Positions 1 to 9,006 are shown, counted from the stretch's first letter. The stretch: DNA of 54,022 bases from Bacteroidales bacterium (GCA_023228145.1 JALOBU010000018.1:1-54022), one strand, 5' to 3'. Numbers and translations: made by a program. Notes: generated by a model not told the origin, from the letters alone.

Positions 1-597
1 ATAGATTGTAGAGGTGCCCGAGCAAGCAGAAGAAGGTGAGACAGCAGCACTTGTTGGTGCCGTGGGATTACCTGATGTTGTAAAAGCACTGGATGTTTTA
101 TAATCCGAGCTTCCACAGCCATTGTTCGCATAAACTCTCATATAATAAGTCGTTCCGCAGGCAAGACCTGTTACTGACGCAGTTAACCCTGTTGTAGTGT
201 CCCTGGCTGTATAACCACTTAAATAAGTATGTGTGGAGCTTGTGCCAACAGACCAGTAATAGGTAATCGATAAATCTGAACCTGTACAACCTGAACATGA
301 ACTTGCAACCCATGATCCTTTTGCGCTATTATATGATACATCAGAAATTGTAATTGTCCCTGGTATTCCAGGATTGGTACATGCCATTATATAAGTCTCA
401 ATAGGTTGAGAACTCTCAGGAGAACTCACAGCCCATCCGTCAGTAATACCTTCGGGATCGCCTGATGTTGGATTTTCTCCTGCATAAGCATAGGATGAAA
501 ACATAAACATTCCGGCAAGAACAAAAGAGATTGCTGCCGTTTTTAAAATCTTGCAAAAATCAAATAGCATTGAATTGCGGCACATAAATTTTTTCAT
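1..597 (-). CDS. Secreted Fn3-like surface protein, N-terminal part (runs off left edge)
   Basis: An open frame runs from an ATG at 597 down to base 1 without a stop, so only the first 199 codons are present. The product begins with a positively charged stretch and a hydrophobic segment (about residues 20-38) ending in A-Y-A-G, a probable Sec signal peptide. What follows reads like secreted Bacteroidota adhesin-type proteins: a Cys-rich stretch (S-S-C-S-G-C-T-G) and a fibronectin-III-like domain containing L-T-A-S-V-T-G-L-A-C-G-T-T-Y-Y-M-R-V-Y-A-N. The end of that domain leads into another beginning P-T-A-P-T-S-A. Such proteins are usually very long and end in a type IX secretion signal, but the C-terminus is not in the window. 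A TACTTTTG promoter box lies upstream at 660-667. The function is unknown beyond probable surface display. Confidence 0.75.
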   Translation of the reverse strand, partial: MKKFMCRNSMLFDFCKILKTAAISFVLAGMFMFSSYAYAGENPTSGDPEGITDGWAVSSPESSQPIETYIMACTNPGIPGTITISDVSYNSAKGSWVASSCSGCTGSDLSITYYWSVGTSSTHTYLSGYTARDTTTGLTASVTGLACGTTYYMRVYANNGCGSSDYKTSSAFTTSGNPTAPTSAAVSPSSACSGTSTIY

Positions 598-659
598 TAA
601 ATTGAATAGTATTAATAATTAATTATGTAAGTAATATTATTTATAATAAATAAAAAATG

Positions 660-667
660 CAAAAGTA
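660..667 (-). promoter_or_regulatory. Bacteroidota -7 promoter box for the secreted Fn3-like gene
   Basis: The minus strand reads TACTTTTG, matching the phylum consensus TAnnTTTG, about 63 bp upstream of the ATG at 597. The sequence between is very AT-rich leader. Confidence 0.5.
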
Positions 668-834
668 AATAAAAAATATTTTTTTTAAGTGCTTTTTATT
701 AAATTTTATAAACAATAAAGCTAAAATTTTAAGGATTAATCATATTTTATTTAAAATATGTCCTTGAAACCTATTATTATAAACACATGTAAAATAATTG
801 CAACTATGTATAAACCATGTATGATAATCATCAG

Positions 835-1071
835 TGTCCGATAAAAAATTGATTTGTAAATAAAGGATGTAAATATTGGTTTATGTTTTTTGCCTCAGTC
901 CTAAAGGAAGAATTGATTTTCAGCAATTTACATCCTACAGGAAAGAGGCAAATAAATTGATGAAAATCAATATTGATATGTTTTTCGAAAATTAGCCCAC
1001 TAGCATCAATTTTAATACAAAACATAGTATTTTTGCCTCTTTTCATTCTGTTTTAACTTTTTTATCGGACA
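835..1071. mobile_element. MITE-like element or IS remnant with 14-bp terminal inverted repeats
   Basis: TGTCCGATAAAAAA at 835-848 is repeated in exact inverted form at 1058-1071, bounding 237 bp. The interior holds a second inverted pair (AGGATGTAAA near 864 and TTTACATCCT near 927). A minus-strand reading frame fills most of the interior but resembles no transposase that I recognise, so I treat the element as non-autonomous or decayed. No convincing target-site duplication is visible. It occupies most of the 598-1259 intergenic region, the rest of which is AT-rich DNA with the promoter boxes listed separately. Confidence 0.5.
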
Positions 1072-1192
1072 ATAATATTATGATGATAAAAAAAATTATA
1101 ATAATTTTTTAACAAGTGTAAAAATTCTATTATTAATCCTGAGACTGAACTCACAAATACTAAAATTTAATCCTTAAGACGGCATAAAAAAA

Positions 1193-1200
1193 TATCTTTG
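1193..1200 (+). promoter_or_regulatory. Bacteroidota -7 promoter box upstream of the first TMTC-like gene
   Basis: TATCTTTG matches TAnnTTTG. Transcription would start near 1207, giving a leader of roughly 50 nt before the ATG at 1260. The second TMTC-like gene starts 45 bp after the first ends and probably shares this promoter. Confidence 0.5.
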
Positions 1201-1259
1201 TAGCTGCATTACCGGTTCATGTTAAAAATAATTAAGAGATACTCAATATATTTCTATTA

Positions 1260-3302
1260 ATGAAGAACAAAAAGCCCAATAAAGAAACATCCAAAAAAGC
1301 TAATCCCTCAAAGCATAGAAGAGCCGAAAAGCAGAGTGTTTTTGAAAAATATTCAAACCTTATAGGGTTAAGCATAATAATGCTGCTGGGCATAGTTATT
1401 TATTCCAACTCATTTAAATGTTCCTTTAATTTTGATGATTTGAACGGTATTATTAACAATACGAGTATTCAGGATTTGTCGAATGTGAAGGCATGGTGGA
1501 GTTTTAGCCCCAACCGTCCTGTAAGTATGTTCACTTTTGCACTGAACTATCATTTCAGTCAGCTTGATGTGTGGAGTTACCACCTTATAAACCTTATGGT
1601 TCATCTTATAAATGCCTGCCTGGTGTGGTGGCTTACGATTTTGATTCTTTCATCGCCGGTTATGAAAACACACCCGCTTGCAAATCATAAAAAAACACTT
1701 GCATTTTTTGCCTCTTTATTTTTTGTTTCTCATCCTTTGGCTACGCAATCGGTTACTTATATCATACAGCGTCAGGCCTCTATGGCAGCCATGTTTTATA
1801 TGCTGTCGGTGGCTTTGTATGCAAAAGCACGTTTGTCAGAGAAAGGAAGCAGAAAAAAAATTATTTTGTTTGCCGGAGCACTTATTTCCGGAGTGATGGC
1901 GGTGCTAACCAAAGAGAATGCCTACACCCTGCCTTTTGCCATCTTACTTTTTGATTTTTGTTTCTTAAGAACAAAAAGAAAATCAGTGAATCTTAAAGAT
2001 TATCGTATCATTTTAGTCATCGCTGCGTTTATAGGATTGATTGTTTTTCTCTTTTTTAAATTTTCCCTGCATATTTTCGACCCTTTGCCACCTTCTCAGG
2101 GAAATGATTTTACGGTAACACCGCTTAATTACCTCTTAACACAATTCAGTGTAATTGTAAAATACATTCAGCTATTGGTTTTACCTATAAACCAGAACCT
2201 GGATTATGATTTTCCATTATCAACCGGTTTTTTTGAAATCAGGACACTGCTGAGTTTTATGTTTTTATCAGGCCTGGTGATTCTTGCAGTTTTTTTATTT
2301 AAACGCAACCGGATAATCTCTTTCGGTATCTTCTGGTTTTTTCTAACGTTGATAATTGAATCAAGCATCATCCCGATAAACGACCTGATATATGAGCACC
2401 GGACTTATCTTCCTTCGTTTGGGTATTTTATTATTTTGAGCACCATCATCATTACTTTTATTTGGGACAAAAACAAATACGTTGCCATTGCTTTATTTGC
2501 CATTATTGTACTATCAAATTCAATATTAACCTTTGAAAGGAATAAAGTCTGGAAAAACGACCTTACACTCTGGAGTGATGTAGTGTCAAAATCTCCGAAC
2601 AAGGCCCGGCCTGTGAACAACAGGGGCATTTATTACCTTAAAACCAAGCAATGGGAAAAAGCAATTGCCGATTTTTCAAAGGGCATAGAGCTATATCCGA
2701 AATGGGCAGTTACTTATTATAACAGAGGTGTCGCACGGGAAATACTCAGGCAAACGGATAAGGCGCTTGCCGATTACAACAAAGCCATAGAGCTCGACAC
2801 CCTGTATGCTGATGCTTACTATAATCGGGGAAATGTACTCGGGAATACCGGAAATATTGAGCAGGCAATAGAAAATTTTTCAAAAGTAATACAGATAAAC
2901 CCCGACAATATTAATGCTTTATATAACAGAGGGGTTTCATACGCAGCTCTCACGCAGTGGGAGAAAGCTATAGATGATTTATCAAGGGTAATAGAAATTG
3001 ATCCTTATCATGCAAAAGCTTTTTCAAACCTAGGGGCTGCCTGGGCCAACACCGGACAATGGGAAAAAGCCATTTATGATTATACAAGGGCATTGGAGAT
3101 TGACCCCTCGCTGACGGCAACCTATAACAACCGCGGTATTGCCTATATGAACATCGGTAAATATGCAGAAGCGCTTGCTGATTATAATAAAGCCATAGAA
3201 ATGGACCCGAATTATACAGATGCATATAACAACAGGGAAATCCTTCGCCAGAAAATAAATGCTGCCAATAAAGATGAAATAATTAAAAATAACACAAACT
3301 AA
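1260..3302 (+). CDS. TMTC-like membrane GT-C glycosyltransferase with C-terminal TPR repeats (copy 1)
   Basis: The protein has 680 residues. A basic N-terminal tail is followed by about 9-10 hydrophobic membrane segments (residues ~33-425) and then a TPR domain. The membrane part carries the features of TMTC/PMT-type GT-C enzymes: an F-D-D pair in the first extracytoplasmic loop (D59, D60), N-R-P-V-S-M-F-T, Y-H-L-I-N-L-M-V-H-L-I-N-A, S-H-P-L-A-T-Q-S-V-T-Y-I-I-Q-R-Q and a K-E-N-A-Y-T-L-P motif. The C-terminal ~240 residues hold six complete 34-residue TPR units plus a partial one. The family transfers sugar from a lipid-linked donor to protein in eukaryotes. Bacterial members are uncharacterised, so activity is inferred. 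The next gene is a close paralogue. Confidence 0.8.
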   Translation: MKNKKPNKETSKKANPSKHRRAEKQSVFEKYSNLIGLSIIMLLGIVIYSNSFKCSFNFDDLNGIINNTSIQDLSNVKAWWSFSPNRPVSMFTFALNYHFSQLDVWSYHLINLMVHLINACLVWWLTILILSSPVMKTHPLANHKKTLAFFASLFFVSHPLATQSVTYIIQRQASMAAMFYMLSVALYAKARLSEKGSRKKIILFAGALISGVMAVLTKENAYTLPFAILLFDFCFLRTKRKSVNLKDYRIILVIAAFIGLIVFLFFKFSLHIFDPLPPSQGNDFTVTPLNYLLTQFSVIVKYIQLLVLPINQNLDYDFPLSTGFFEIRTLLSFMFLSGLVILAVFLFKRNRIISFGIFWFFLTLIIESSIIPINDLIYEHRTYLPSFGYFIILSTIIITFIWDKNKYVAIALFAIIVLSNSILTFERNKVWKNDLTLWSDVVSKSPNKARPVNNRGIYYLKTKQWEKAIADFSKGIELYPKWAVTYYNRGVAREILRQTDKALADYNKAIELDTLYADAYYNRGNVLGNTGNIEQAIENFSKVIQINPDNINALYNRGVSYAALTQWEKAIDDLSRVIEIDPYHAKAFSNLGAAWANTGQWEKAIYDYTRALEIDPSLTATYNNRGIAYMNIGKYAEALADYNKAIEMDPNYTDAYNNREILRQKINAANKDEIIKNNTN

Positions 3303-3347
3303 TAAAGTCTGAAAAAAAATCTACCGGTGATATAGTTTCTATCAGAA

Positions 3348-5342
3348 ATGCGAAAGAAAAAAACTACTCAAAAATCACAAAACAAAAAAAACAGTTTCGT
3401 TTCATCCAGCAGAAAAAACCTTGCTTTTGGATTATTCATAATTGTTACTCTTGGAATTTTGATTTACTCAAATACATTCCGATGTTCATTTCATCTGGAT
3501 GACAATATGCATATTGTTGACAATGGGGCAATAAAAAACATTTCGGATGTAAAAACCTGGTGGAAGTATAGTCCCAACCGGCCTGTCAGCATGTTTACAT
3601 TTGTTGTCAATTATCATTTTGGCCAGCTCGATGTGTGGGGTTATCACCTTGTAAACCTTATTATACATCTTATCAATGCCTGCCTGGTTTGGTGGTTAAC
3701 GTTGCTGATATTTGCCTCACCGGCAATGAAAGCCAATCCGGTTGCGCAATATAAAAAGGCTGTGTCGTTATTCACTGCTTTGCTTTTTCTTTCACATCCG
3801 CTGGCGACACAATCGGTAACCTATATCATTCAGAGGCAGAATGCCCTGGCGGCTTTGTTTTATTTGCTATCCATAATATTATATGTAAAAGCCCGATTAA
3901 CTTCAGAAAGAAAGAGTTTGATATATGTTTTCTTCATTTTGGCGTTCATTTCAGCAACACTGGCGGTATTAAGCAAAGAAAATGCCTACACGCTACCTTT
4001 TGCAGTTTTGCTATTTGAGTTTTTCTTTCTGCGAACAAAGAGGCCTTCCATACAATTAAAGGATTACCGTGTTATTTTAATGATTGTGGCATTTGTGGGA
4101 TTTGTAATTTTTATTCTGCTGAGGTTTTCTGTAAATATTTTTGAGCCTTTGACACCCTATAAAACTGAAGGTCATGGAACTACTATTACTTCTGGAAATT
4201 ATCTTTTGACTCAGTTCAGCGTTTTAGTTAAATACATACAATTACTATTTCTTCCTATACATCAGAATTTAGATTACGATTTCCCTATATCAAATAATTT
4301 TTTTGAAATCAAGACACTGGGGAGTTTTTTGTTTTTATTAGCTTTAATTATTCTTGCAACAATTTTGTTCAAACGCAACCGGATAATCTCTTTCGGAATC
4401 TTCTGGTTTTTTCTGACCCTATCCATCGAATCAAGCATAATCCCAATAAAAGACGTGATTTTTGAACATCGAACCTATTTGCCTTCATTAGGTTTTTTTG
4501 TCATTTTAAGTTTTATTATTTATAAATTTTTTGGAAGTAAAAAATTTACTGCGCCAATACTATTAATATTAATAATAGGATTTTATTCGATGCAGACATA
4601 CCAAAGAAATAAAACCTGGAAAGATGATATAACATTGTGGAGTGATGTGATAGAAAAATCTCCTGCAAAAGCAAGGCCCTATATAAATCGCGGGCTTGCA
4701 TATGGCAATACCGGATTCCCCGACAAAGCAATAAGCGATTTTTCAAAAGCATTACAAATTGCGCCGAATAGTGTATATGCATTATGGAATCGCGGAGCTA
4801 CTTACAGCAAACTTCGGCAATGGGGAATAGCTATTGCAGATTATTCAAAATTAATAGAAACCGACAGCGAATATATTGATGCTTATTTTAACCGCGCTGC
4901 TGCCTATGAAAATCTTAAACAATGGGATAAGGCAATTGCTGATTACAGTTATGTCATTATATTAAGTCCTCAGCATGCTAAAGCGTACAGCAACCGCGGT
5001 GTTGTATACTTTCATCTCGGGGAGACAGAAAAAGCCATTTCCGATTATACTTCTGCAATAGTAATTGATCCGCAATTTGCTATGGCATACGACAACCGGG
5101 GAACTGCTTTGATGCATCTTGGGCAGTATGATGATGCTATTAATGATTTCACAAAAGCTGTTTCGATTGACACCAATTTTACAAAAGCATATAATAACCG
5201 CGGAGTTGCTTATGGCAGTAAAGGGCAATACGATAAAGCAATAGCCGATTTTAACAAAGCCCTTGAAATTGACCCAAATTTTTCTGATGCATTAAAGAAC
5301 AAAGATTTTGCTGAGCAGAAAGTGAGGAGTAATGGTAAATGA
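3348..5342 (+). CDS. TMTC-like membrane GT-C glycosyltransferase with C-terminal TPR repeats (copy 2)
   Basis: This 664-residue protein is colinear with the preceding gene: basic N-tail, the same F-x-x-D-D loop motif (H-L-D-D-N), N-R-P-V-S-M-F-T-F, a shared F-K-R-N-R-I-I-S-F-G-I-F-W-F-F-L-T stretch, then six TPRs and a partial seventh. The two genes are separated by 45 bp in the same orientation, which points to tandem duplication with later divergence. The membrane and TPR parts are both conserved, so both copies look functional. Substrates and donor lipid cannot be read from sequence. It was the last chromosomal gene before mnmE prior to the island's insertion, lying convergent with mnmE. 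Confidence 0.8.
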   Translation: MRKKKTTQKSQNKKNSFVSSSRKNLAFGLFIIVTLGILIYSNTFRCSFHLDDNMHIVDNGAIKNISDVKTWWKYSPNRPVSMFTFVVNYHFGQLDVWGYHLVNLIIHLINACLVWWLTLLIFASPAMKANPVAQYKKAVSLFTALLFLSHPLATQSVTYIIQRQNALAALFYLLSIILYVKARLTSERKSLIYVFFILAFISATLAVLSKENAYTLPFAVLLFEFFFLRTKRPSIQLKDYRVILMIVAFVGFVIFILLRFSVNIFEPLTPYKTEGHGTTITSGNYLLTQFSVLVKYIQLLFLPIHQNLDYDFPISNNFFEIKTLGSFLFLLALIILATILFKRNRIISFGIFWFFLTLSIESSIIPIKDVIFEHRTYLPSLGFFVILSFIIYKFFGSKKFTAPILLILIIGFYSMQTYQRNKTWKDDITLWSDVIEKSPAKARPYINRGLAYGNTGFPDKAISDFSKALQIAPNSVYALWNRGATYSKLRQWGIAIADYSKLIETDSEYIDAYFNRAAAYENLKQWDKAIADYSYVIILSPQHAKAYSNRGVVYFHLGETEKAISDYTSAIVIDPQFAMAYDNRGTALMHLGQYDDAINDFTKAVSIDTNFTKAYNNRGVAYGSKGQYDKAIADFNKALEIDPNFSDALKNKDFAEQKVRSNGK

Positions 5343-5476
5343 TTTGTTTTTTGAAAGGACTTTCATATAACTTTCTTTTAAAACAACGTGGTAAACGATT
5401 TTAGAACTTTTTACCAACTATTTTTGGCCTATATATCCAAAATAGAAAAATATGCAAAAAAATTAAAAATGAATTA

Positions 5477-5497
5477 TTGTAAATGGCTTATTTACAA
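5477..5497. terminator. Hairpin between convergent TMTC-like gene and the ancestral mnmE end
   Basis: TTGTAAAT and ATTTACAA form an 8-bp perfect stem with a 5-nt loop. Before the island inserted, mnmE would have ended at 5536 on the opposite strand, so the hairpin lay between two converging genes. The stem is AT-rich and the terminator role is an inference. Confidence 0.35.
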
Positions 5498-5539
5498 CGA
5501 TTTTGTTTTCCGAATATTTCCGATTATTTCTTTGGTCAT

Positions 5540-5553
5540 TTTCCGATACAAAA
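5540..5553. repeat. Left attachment-site core (att repeat)
   Basis: TTTCCGATACAAAA is identical to 33654-33667. The chromosomal flank to its left supplies TGA as the old mnmE stop at 5536-5538, so this copy carries the displaced tail of the original gene. Confidence 0.85.
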
Positions 5554-5591
5554 AATGAAGTGATATTGATTATGAGTTAGTTAGAGATGGT

Positions 5592-5827
5592 GGGCAACGG
5601 TCGGGCAACAAGAAAAAATCAAATAAAAACAGGCTCAAAACAATTACCGGCCAGAATGTAATTGGTGTACAAAGGTACAAGCAATGCCCTGAAAAAACAA
5701 CTATTTCAAAATAATTTTATTAACCCGAATATGTTGAAAACATGAAAAATCACTTCACATTCCAGCGGAAAATCGAAAAATAATGAGAATCAACAAGTTG
5801 CAACGAAGCTCGATCGAAGCGGGCAAC
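5592..5827 (+). repeat. GGGCAAC heptamers at the left end, probable integrase arm sites
   Basis: GGGCAAC occurs at 5592-5598, 5603-5609 and 5821-5827, all in the same orientation. The same heptamer is clustered beside the right att site. Repeated short motifs inside both ends are typical of tyrosine-recombinase arm-type binding sites; the assignment is inferred. Confidence 0.5.
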
Positions 5828-5975
5828 AAAAAAAACTAAGCTGCGAAAAAGCCGCGTCAAAACCCTGTCAAACCCGAATTTTATTACAAGAAGGGAACAA
5901 GAAGTGAATACCAGGGGAATCAATGGGGCGTGCTGATATGGTGCAAAAATGGTGTCAAAATACCCAGAAATAATA

Positions 5976-6006
5976 AAGCCCTTGCTCACGAATGATGCAA
6001 GGGCTT
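5976..6006 (-). terminator. Rho-independent terminator of the 6029-7468 gene
   Basis: AAGCCCTTGC at 5976-5985 pairs perfectly with GCAAGGGCTT at 5997-6006. On the minus strand the stem is followed by TATTATTT, 22 bp beyond the stop codon. Confidence 0.75.
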
Positions 6007-6028
6007 ATGTGTGATTGAGCTTTGCTGT

Positions 6029-7468
6029 TTACTTCACTTTTGATGCCAGTTCATTACCGGCTTTAAATTTTACAACTTTCCTAGGACGTTTCTTATCAAT
6101 TGAAAAAGTATAATCATCATCAATGCCGATCACATCAAACTCAGCGGAAATCGTTTTTTCATCTTTTATGGTTATGGTGTAAATCTGATTACGGAGAAGC
6201 TTTGAGCAAAGGAATATGTTGTCTGAACTTATTATATGCTGTCTTTCTTCGCCAGTAGTTTCGTTTTTTGAATGGATCGTGTATGGAATGGTGCCAATCA
6301 GGTCGGGAGGTATAAAGTCCTTTAAATCGCCCCAAATTGCCGTAAAAGGTGCATGAATTTTTATGCTGTCCGGATGAATCAATCCGTTTTTGAAAAGCAA
6401 TTCACAATATGAAAGAGAGTCCGGATGGTTGAGGCCAAACCTTGTGACCGTTGTTTTGTTTTTCCCCATTGCATCGGTGATAAAGTAAAGAATATTGAAG
6501 GGCTTGTCCTGATCTTCATCATTGATGGGAATAGTGACTGATTGCTCTGAAGCCGGAAATGTATAATTGCCACCATAGCTCTTACCATTGGACACGAGTA
6601 TCCAAGGAATAACATGGATCACATCATCGGGATTAAGCTCAGGGAACTTGGTGTAATCATCAATAGAGATTTTGAGGCACCATCCTGTAGCAACCTGGTA
6701 AGTGGTTGCATGAATGTTTTCCGGCATGATGATCCGGTCTGTAACATTGAAATCAAAGTTATCAAATTTAAAATCCGTATTAAAATAAGCGCCTGCAGAA
6801 GGGCTGTTGATAATATTGGCCGGATTGTATGCCCGGACATCACGCGAAGAGTCATTAATAATATTGTAGAAAAGCATCCCCTCAGACCAGGCATTGTCGA
6901 AATCGAAATTCAATGGCCAGTCAGGAAAAGACATTTCATTAATGTAAGTGGAAAAGCGATTTTTAAAAGGCAGCTTGCAGATATTGGATGTATTGAATGA
7001 ATTATCAAATATCAACCGGCCCACTGCTGTTAACCTGATTCTGTTGAAATCAATATCGCCCATATTGACCGTACTAAACTCGATATAAAACATATCAATA
7101 AAGGGATTGTACTCGAACTTGACAATCAAAGGGGGCAGCATGGAACCACCTGAAAGAATCATGTTTTGGAAAATGATCTTACCGCTTTCATCAACCATAG
7201 GGTAATTTGCTTTGATGGCTTCGGCCCATGCAGTTGACCTGCCGTTCCGGTTCTTGAAGTTCAGGGGAATTACATTGTCTTTGAATGGCTGCAATGCCAA
7301 TGAAAGGTTTTTGATTTTCTGTCGCTGTAGCTGCTGCGCTAATGTGTTTGGGTTTTTTACCATAGGCTGGTATTTTGAAACAGTGATCAGGGAGTTCCAT
7401 TTCCGGAATACCACGTTGCCGAGTTTCCCTATCGCATCACCGAGAAAGCCATTTTTTACTGTTGCCAT
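6029..7468 (-). CDS. DUF6266-type protein, large member
   Basis: The 479-residue product opens with M-A-T-V-K-N-G-F-L-G-D-A-I-G-K-L-G-N-V-V-F-R-K-W, followed by V-K-N-P-N-T-L-A-Q-Q-L-Q-R. This is the N-terminal signature of the DUF6266 family, common in Bacteroidota and of unknown function. The remainder is beta-rich, with repeated short hydrophobic strands and no signal peptide or membrane segment. It is unusually long compared with the ~213-residue homologue encoded next to it. Both genes sit at the left end of the island, each with its own terminator. The N-terminal lattice-like motif and the cargo position would fit a structural or phage-derived protein, but this is a guess. Confidence 0.65.
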   Translation of the reverse strand: MATVKNGFLGDAIGKLGNVVFRKWNSLITVSKYQPMVKNPNTLAQQLQRQKIKNLSLALQPFKDNVIPLNFKNRNGRSTAWAEAIKANYPMVDESGKIIFQNMILSGGSMLPPLIVKFEYNPFIDMFYIEFSTVNMGDIDFNRIRLTAVGRLIFDNSFNTSNICKLPFKNRFSTYINEMSFPDWPLNFDFDNAWSEGMLFYNIINDSSRDVRAYNPANIINSPSAGAYFNTDFKFDNFDFNVTDRIIMPENIHATTYQVATGWCLKISIDDYTKFPELNPDDVIHVIPWILVSNGKSYGGNYTFPASEQSVTIPINDEDQDKPFNILYFITDAMGKNKTTVTRFGLNHPDSLSYCELLFKNGLIHPDSIKIHAPFTAIWGDLKDFIPPDLIGTIPYTIHSKNETTGEERQHIISSDNIFLCSKLLRNQIYTITIKDEKTISAEFDVIGIDDDYTFSIDKKRPRKVVKFKAGNELASKVK

Positions 7469-7514
7469 TTTGTAATATTTTAAAGTTTACAATTAATATG
7501 AATTATTTGATTAT

Positions 7515-7548
7515 AAAAAAGGGCTTTCCATTTAGGATAAGCCCTTTT
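7515..7548 (-). terminator. Rho-independent terminator of the 7572-8213 gene
   Basis: AAAAGGGCTT at 7517-7526 pairs with AAGCCCTTTT at 7539-7548. On the minus strand the stem runs into a six-T tract. It lies just downstream of the gene that stops at 7572 and separates it from the next DUF6266 gene. Confidence 0.8.
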
Positions 7549-7571
7549 ACATAACAACCAGAGCAATATTT

Positions 7572-8213
7572 TTATTGAACTACAATGGTGCCACTGTAAA
7601 CACTATCGCTACACGTATTACCACCAGGATTAACAAAAAATGAATAAACATGAACGGTGTCACCAGACCAGGTATCAGGAACAGTTTGCTCATCTAATCC
7701 GGTTGCCCTTGTGGTAGTTGTTGCACTGTATAACCATTCATTTTTGTCTTCGTTATATGAAGCAACATATAAAAGATCATTGTTGGCTTCATCAAGCGGA
7801 TCAACGGGCGGAGTCCATGTTCTCTTTACTTTGAGAGCAAGGTCGTTTCCTGCATGGAATGTTACGGTCTTTGTCAGCGAACCTTTTGCCACCTTGAGCA
7901 ATGAATAGTCAATGACATAATTGCCAGGGGTTCCGGTGATGGCCGTTTTGATGTTGTTTTTGATGAAAACATTGAAGGCAGACATATCAGTTGTCATGTT
8001 CTGAAATGAAACCTTGAGCATGGTCAGCAATCTGCGGCCTTCGGCTACCATCATTGAAAATTTGTTGCGCTGGTTCACCTGATCGGGTGTTCTGGGGTTT
8101 TTCACCTCAATGGGTTTGGTGCGCATGGTGTTTTTCGAAAACTGTTTCGAGAAAACTGCAGTACCGAACTTCTGTTTGGTTCTGCCTGTGATCGGGTTTT
8201 GTACAATTGCCAT
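7572..8213 (-). CDS. DUF6266-type protein, small member
   Basis: The protein has 213 residues. Its N-terminus (M-A-I-V-Q-N-P-I-T-G-R-T-K-Q-K-F-G-T-A-V-F) and the following V-K-N-P-R-T-P-D-Q-V-N-Q-R-N-K-F match the DUF6266 pattern shared with the neighbouring 479-residue protein. The middle is helical and the last ~80 residues are beta-rich and Thr/Gly-rich. There is no signal peptide. It is transcribed singly and ends at a strong hairpin. The function is unknown. The pair may be paralogues, with the larger one having gained an extended C-terminal region. Confidence 0.65.
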   Translation of the reverse strand: MAIVQNPITGRTKQKFGTAVFSKQFSKNTMRTKPIEVKNPRTPDQVNQRNKFSMMVAEGRRLLTMLKVSFQNMTTDMSAFNVFIKNNIKTAITGTPGNYVIDYSLLKVAKGSLTKTVTFHAGNDLALKVKRTWTPPVDPLDEANNDLLYVASYNEDKNEWLYSATTTTRATGLDEQTVPDTWSGDTVHVYSFFVNPGGNTCSDSVYSGTIVVQ

Positions 8214-8424
8214 AATAAAAAATTTAATTGGTTATTAATTGATATTGATTAGGATTTTAACATAAATAAGCGGCCTTGATACGGAGTTGAAGCGGACTTA
8301 AACTGTGTTTTATTTTTTTCATATAACAAAGATAATAAAGATAAACGTAAAAATCACATAAGTAACTGTATAAAAACATGTTATGTCGCCTTATGCGCTG
8401 TTTTACTTTAAATGTTTTAAAAAT

Positions 8425-8451
8425 GAAAAAAGGAGTTTTTTTGCTCCCTTT
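8425..8451 (-). terminator. Terminator overlapping the stop codon of the J-domain gene
   Basis: On the minus strand AAAGGGAG pairs with CTCCTTT (one bulged G) across an A-rich loop and is followed by a T-rich tract. It begins at the stop codon (8450-8452) of the J-domain gene. Confidence 0.5.
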
Positions 8452-8926
8452 AATTTGATAATGACATATTCTCTGATCTGTTTTGGATTACTTCTGTGCC
8501 GTATTTGCAGCGGATATATTCGATGGTTTTAGGCTTCTTGTTAGCACTTTTGTAGTCGGGTGGTCTGTAATACCACATGGTCTTTTTTGGTGCGAAATAG
8601 AAGCCCGTTTGCTTTAATTGTGCCCGGTGGGGATAGGTGTTGCCACTCAACCAAATCCAGTTCCCGATTAACTCAATGATGATGCCATCCAGTCCGATGA
8701 TCTGACTGATGATCTCCGGGTACCGGATGAATTCTTCCTGATCCTGCTCTGACTTTTCCGCAAAGGAAAAGAACGGATTTTTCATGATGTTTTCATACTG
8801 GAGGTTGATCTCCTGCATGGTTGCCGTATCGCCTCCCCGGTCGGGATGGTGCTGCAGGGCTAATTCTTTGTATCTGCGCTTCACTTCTTCGAGTGTGCAA
8901 CAGCTTGAAAAGTAGTTTGTTTTCAT
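8450..8926 (-). CDS. Small J-domain protein of mobile-element type
   Basis: The 158-residue product has an N-terminal J domain (residues ~5-50) with the invariant H-P-D tripeptide inside L-Q-H-H-P-D-R-G-G-D and a helix T-L-E-E-V-K-R-R-Y-K-E-L-A-L before it. J domains stimulate Hsp70 (DnaK) ATPase. There is no G/F region, zinc finger or DnaJ C-terminal domain. The C-terminal half ends in W-L-S-G-N-T-Y-P-H-R-A-Q-L-K-Q-T-G-F-Y-F-A-P-K-K-T-M-W-Y-Y, a module often seen in phage and plasmid proteins of this type. It likely recruits host DnaK to an element-specific task, which cannot be named. It is followed on the minus strand by the DUF6266 genes. Confidence 0.7.
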   Translation of the reverse strand: MKTNYFSSCCTLEEVKRRYKELALQHHPDRGGDTATMQEINLQYENIMKNPFFSFAEKSEQDQEEFIRYPEIISQIIGLDGIIIELIGNWIWLSGNTYPHRAQLKQTGFYFAPKKTMWYYRPPDYKSANKKPKTIEYIRCKYGTEVIQNRSENMSLSN

Positions 8927-9006
8927 GGGTTTTGTTTATAAATTTTGATAACTTTTTCTGATATTTTCGGCTCGCTGTGCGCTCGCCGCCACATAAAAAA
9001 AATATA

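Larger units (their letters stand above)
5343..6028. other. Junction between chromosome and mobile element, no gene
   Basis: I see no credible gene in these 686 bases. They contain a chromosomal hairpin (5477-5497), the remnant of the original mnmE stop region (5536-5538), the left attachment repeat (5540-5553), three GGGCAAC heptamers, and the terminator of the first element gene (5976-6006). Confidence 0.6.

Noticed and set aside
831..1046. 71-residue minus-strand coding frame
   Set aside because: It lies inside a MITE-like element bounded by terminal repeats and its product matches no recognisable family.
835..1071. Target-site duplication around the MITE-like element
   Set aside because: The flanks (ATCATCAG on the left, ATAATATT on the right) are not direct repeats.
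5750..5989. 79-residue minus-strand frame beside the left att
   Set aside because: It overlaps a GGGCAAC site and runs into the terminator of a real gene, and it shows no recognisable domain.
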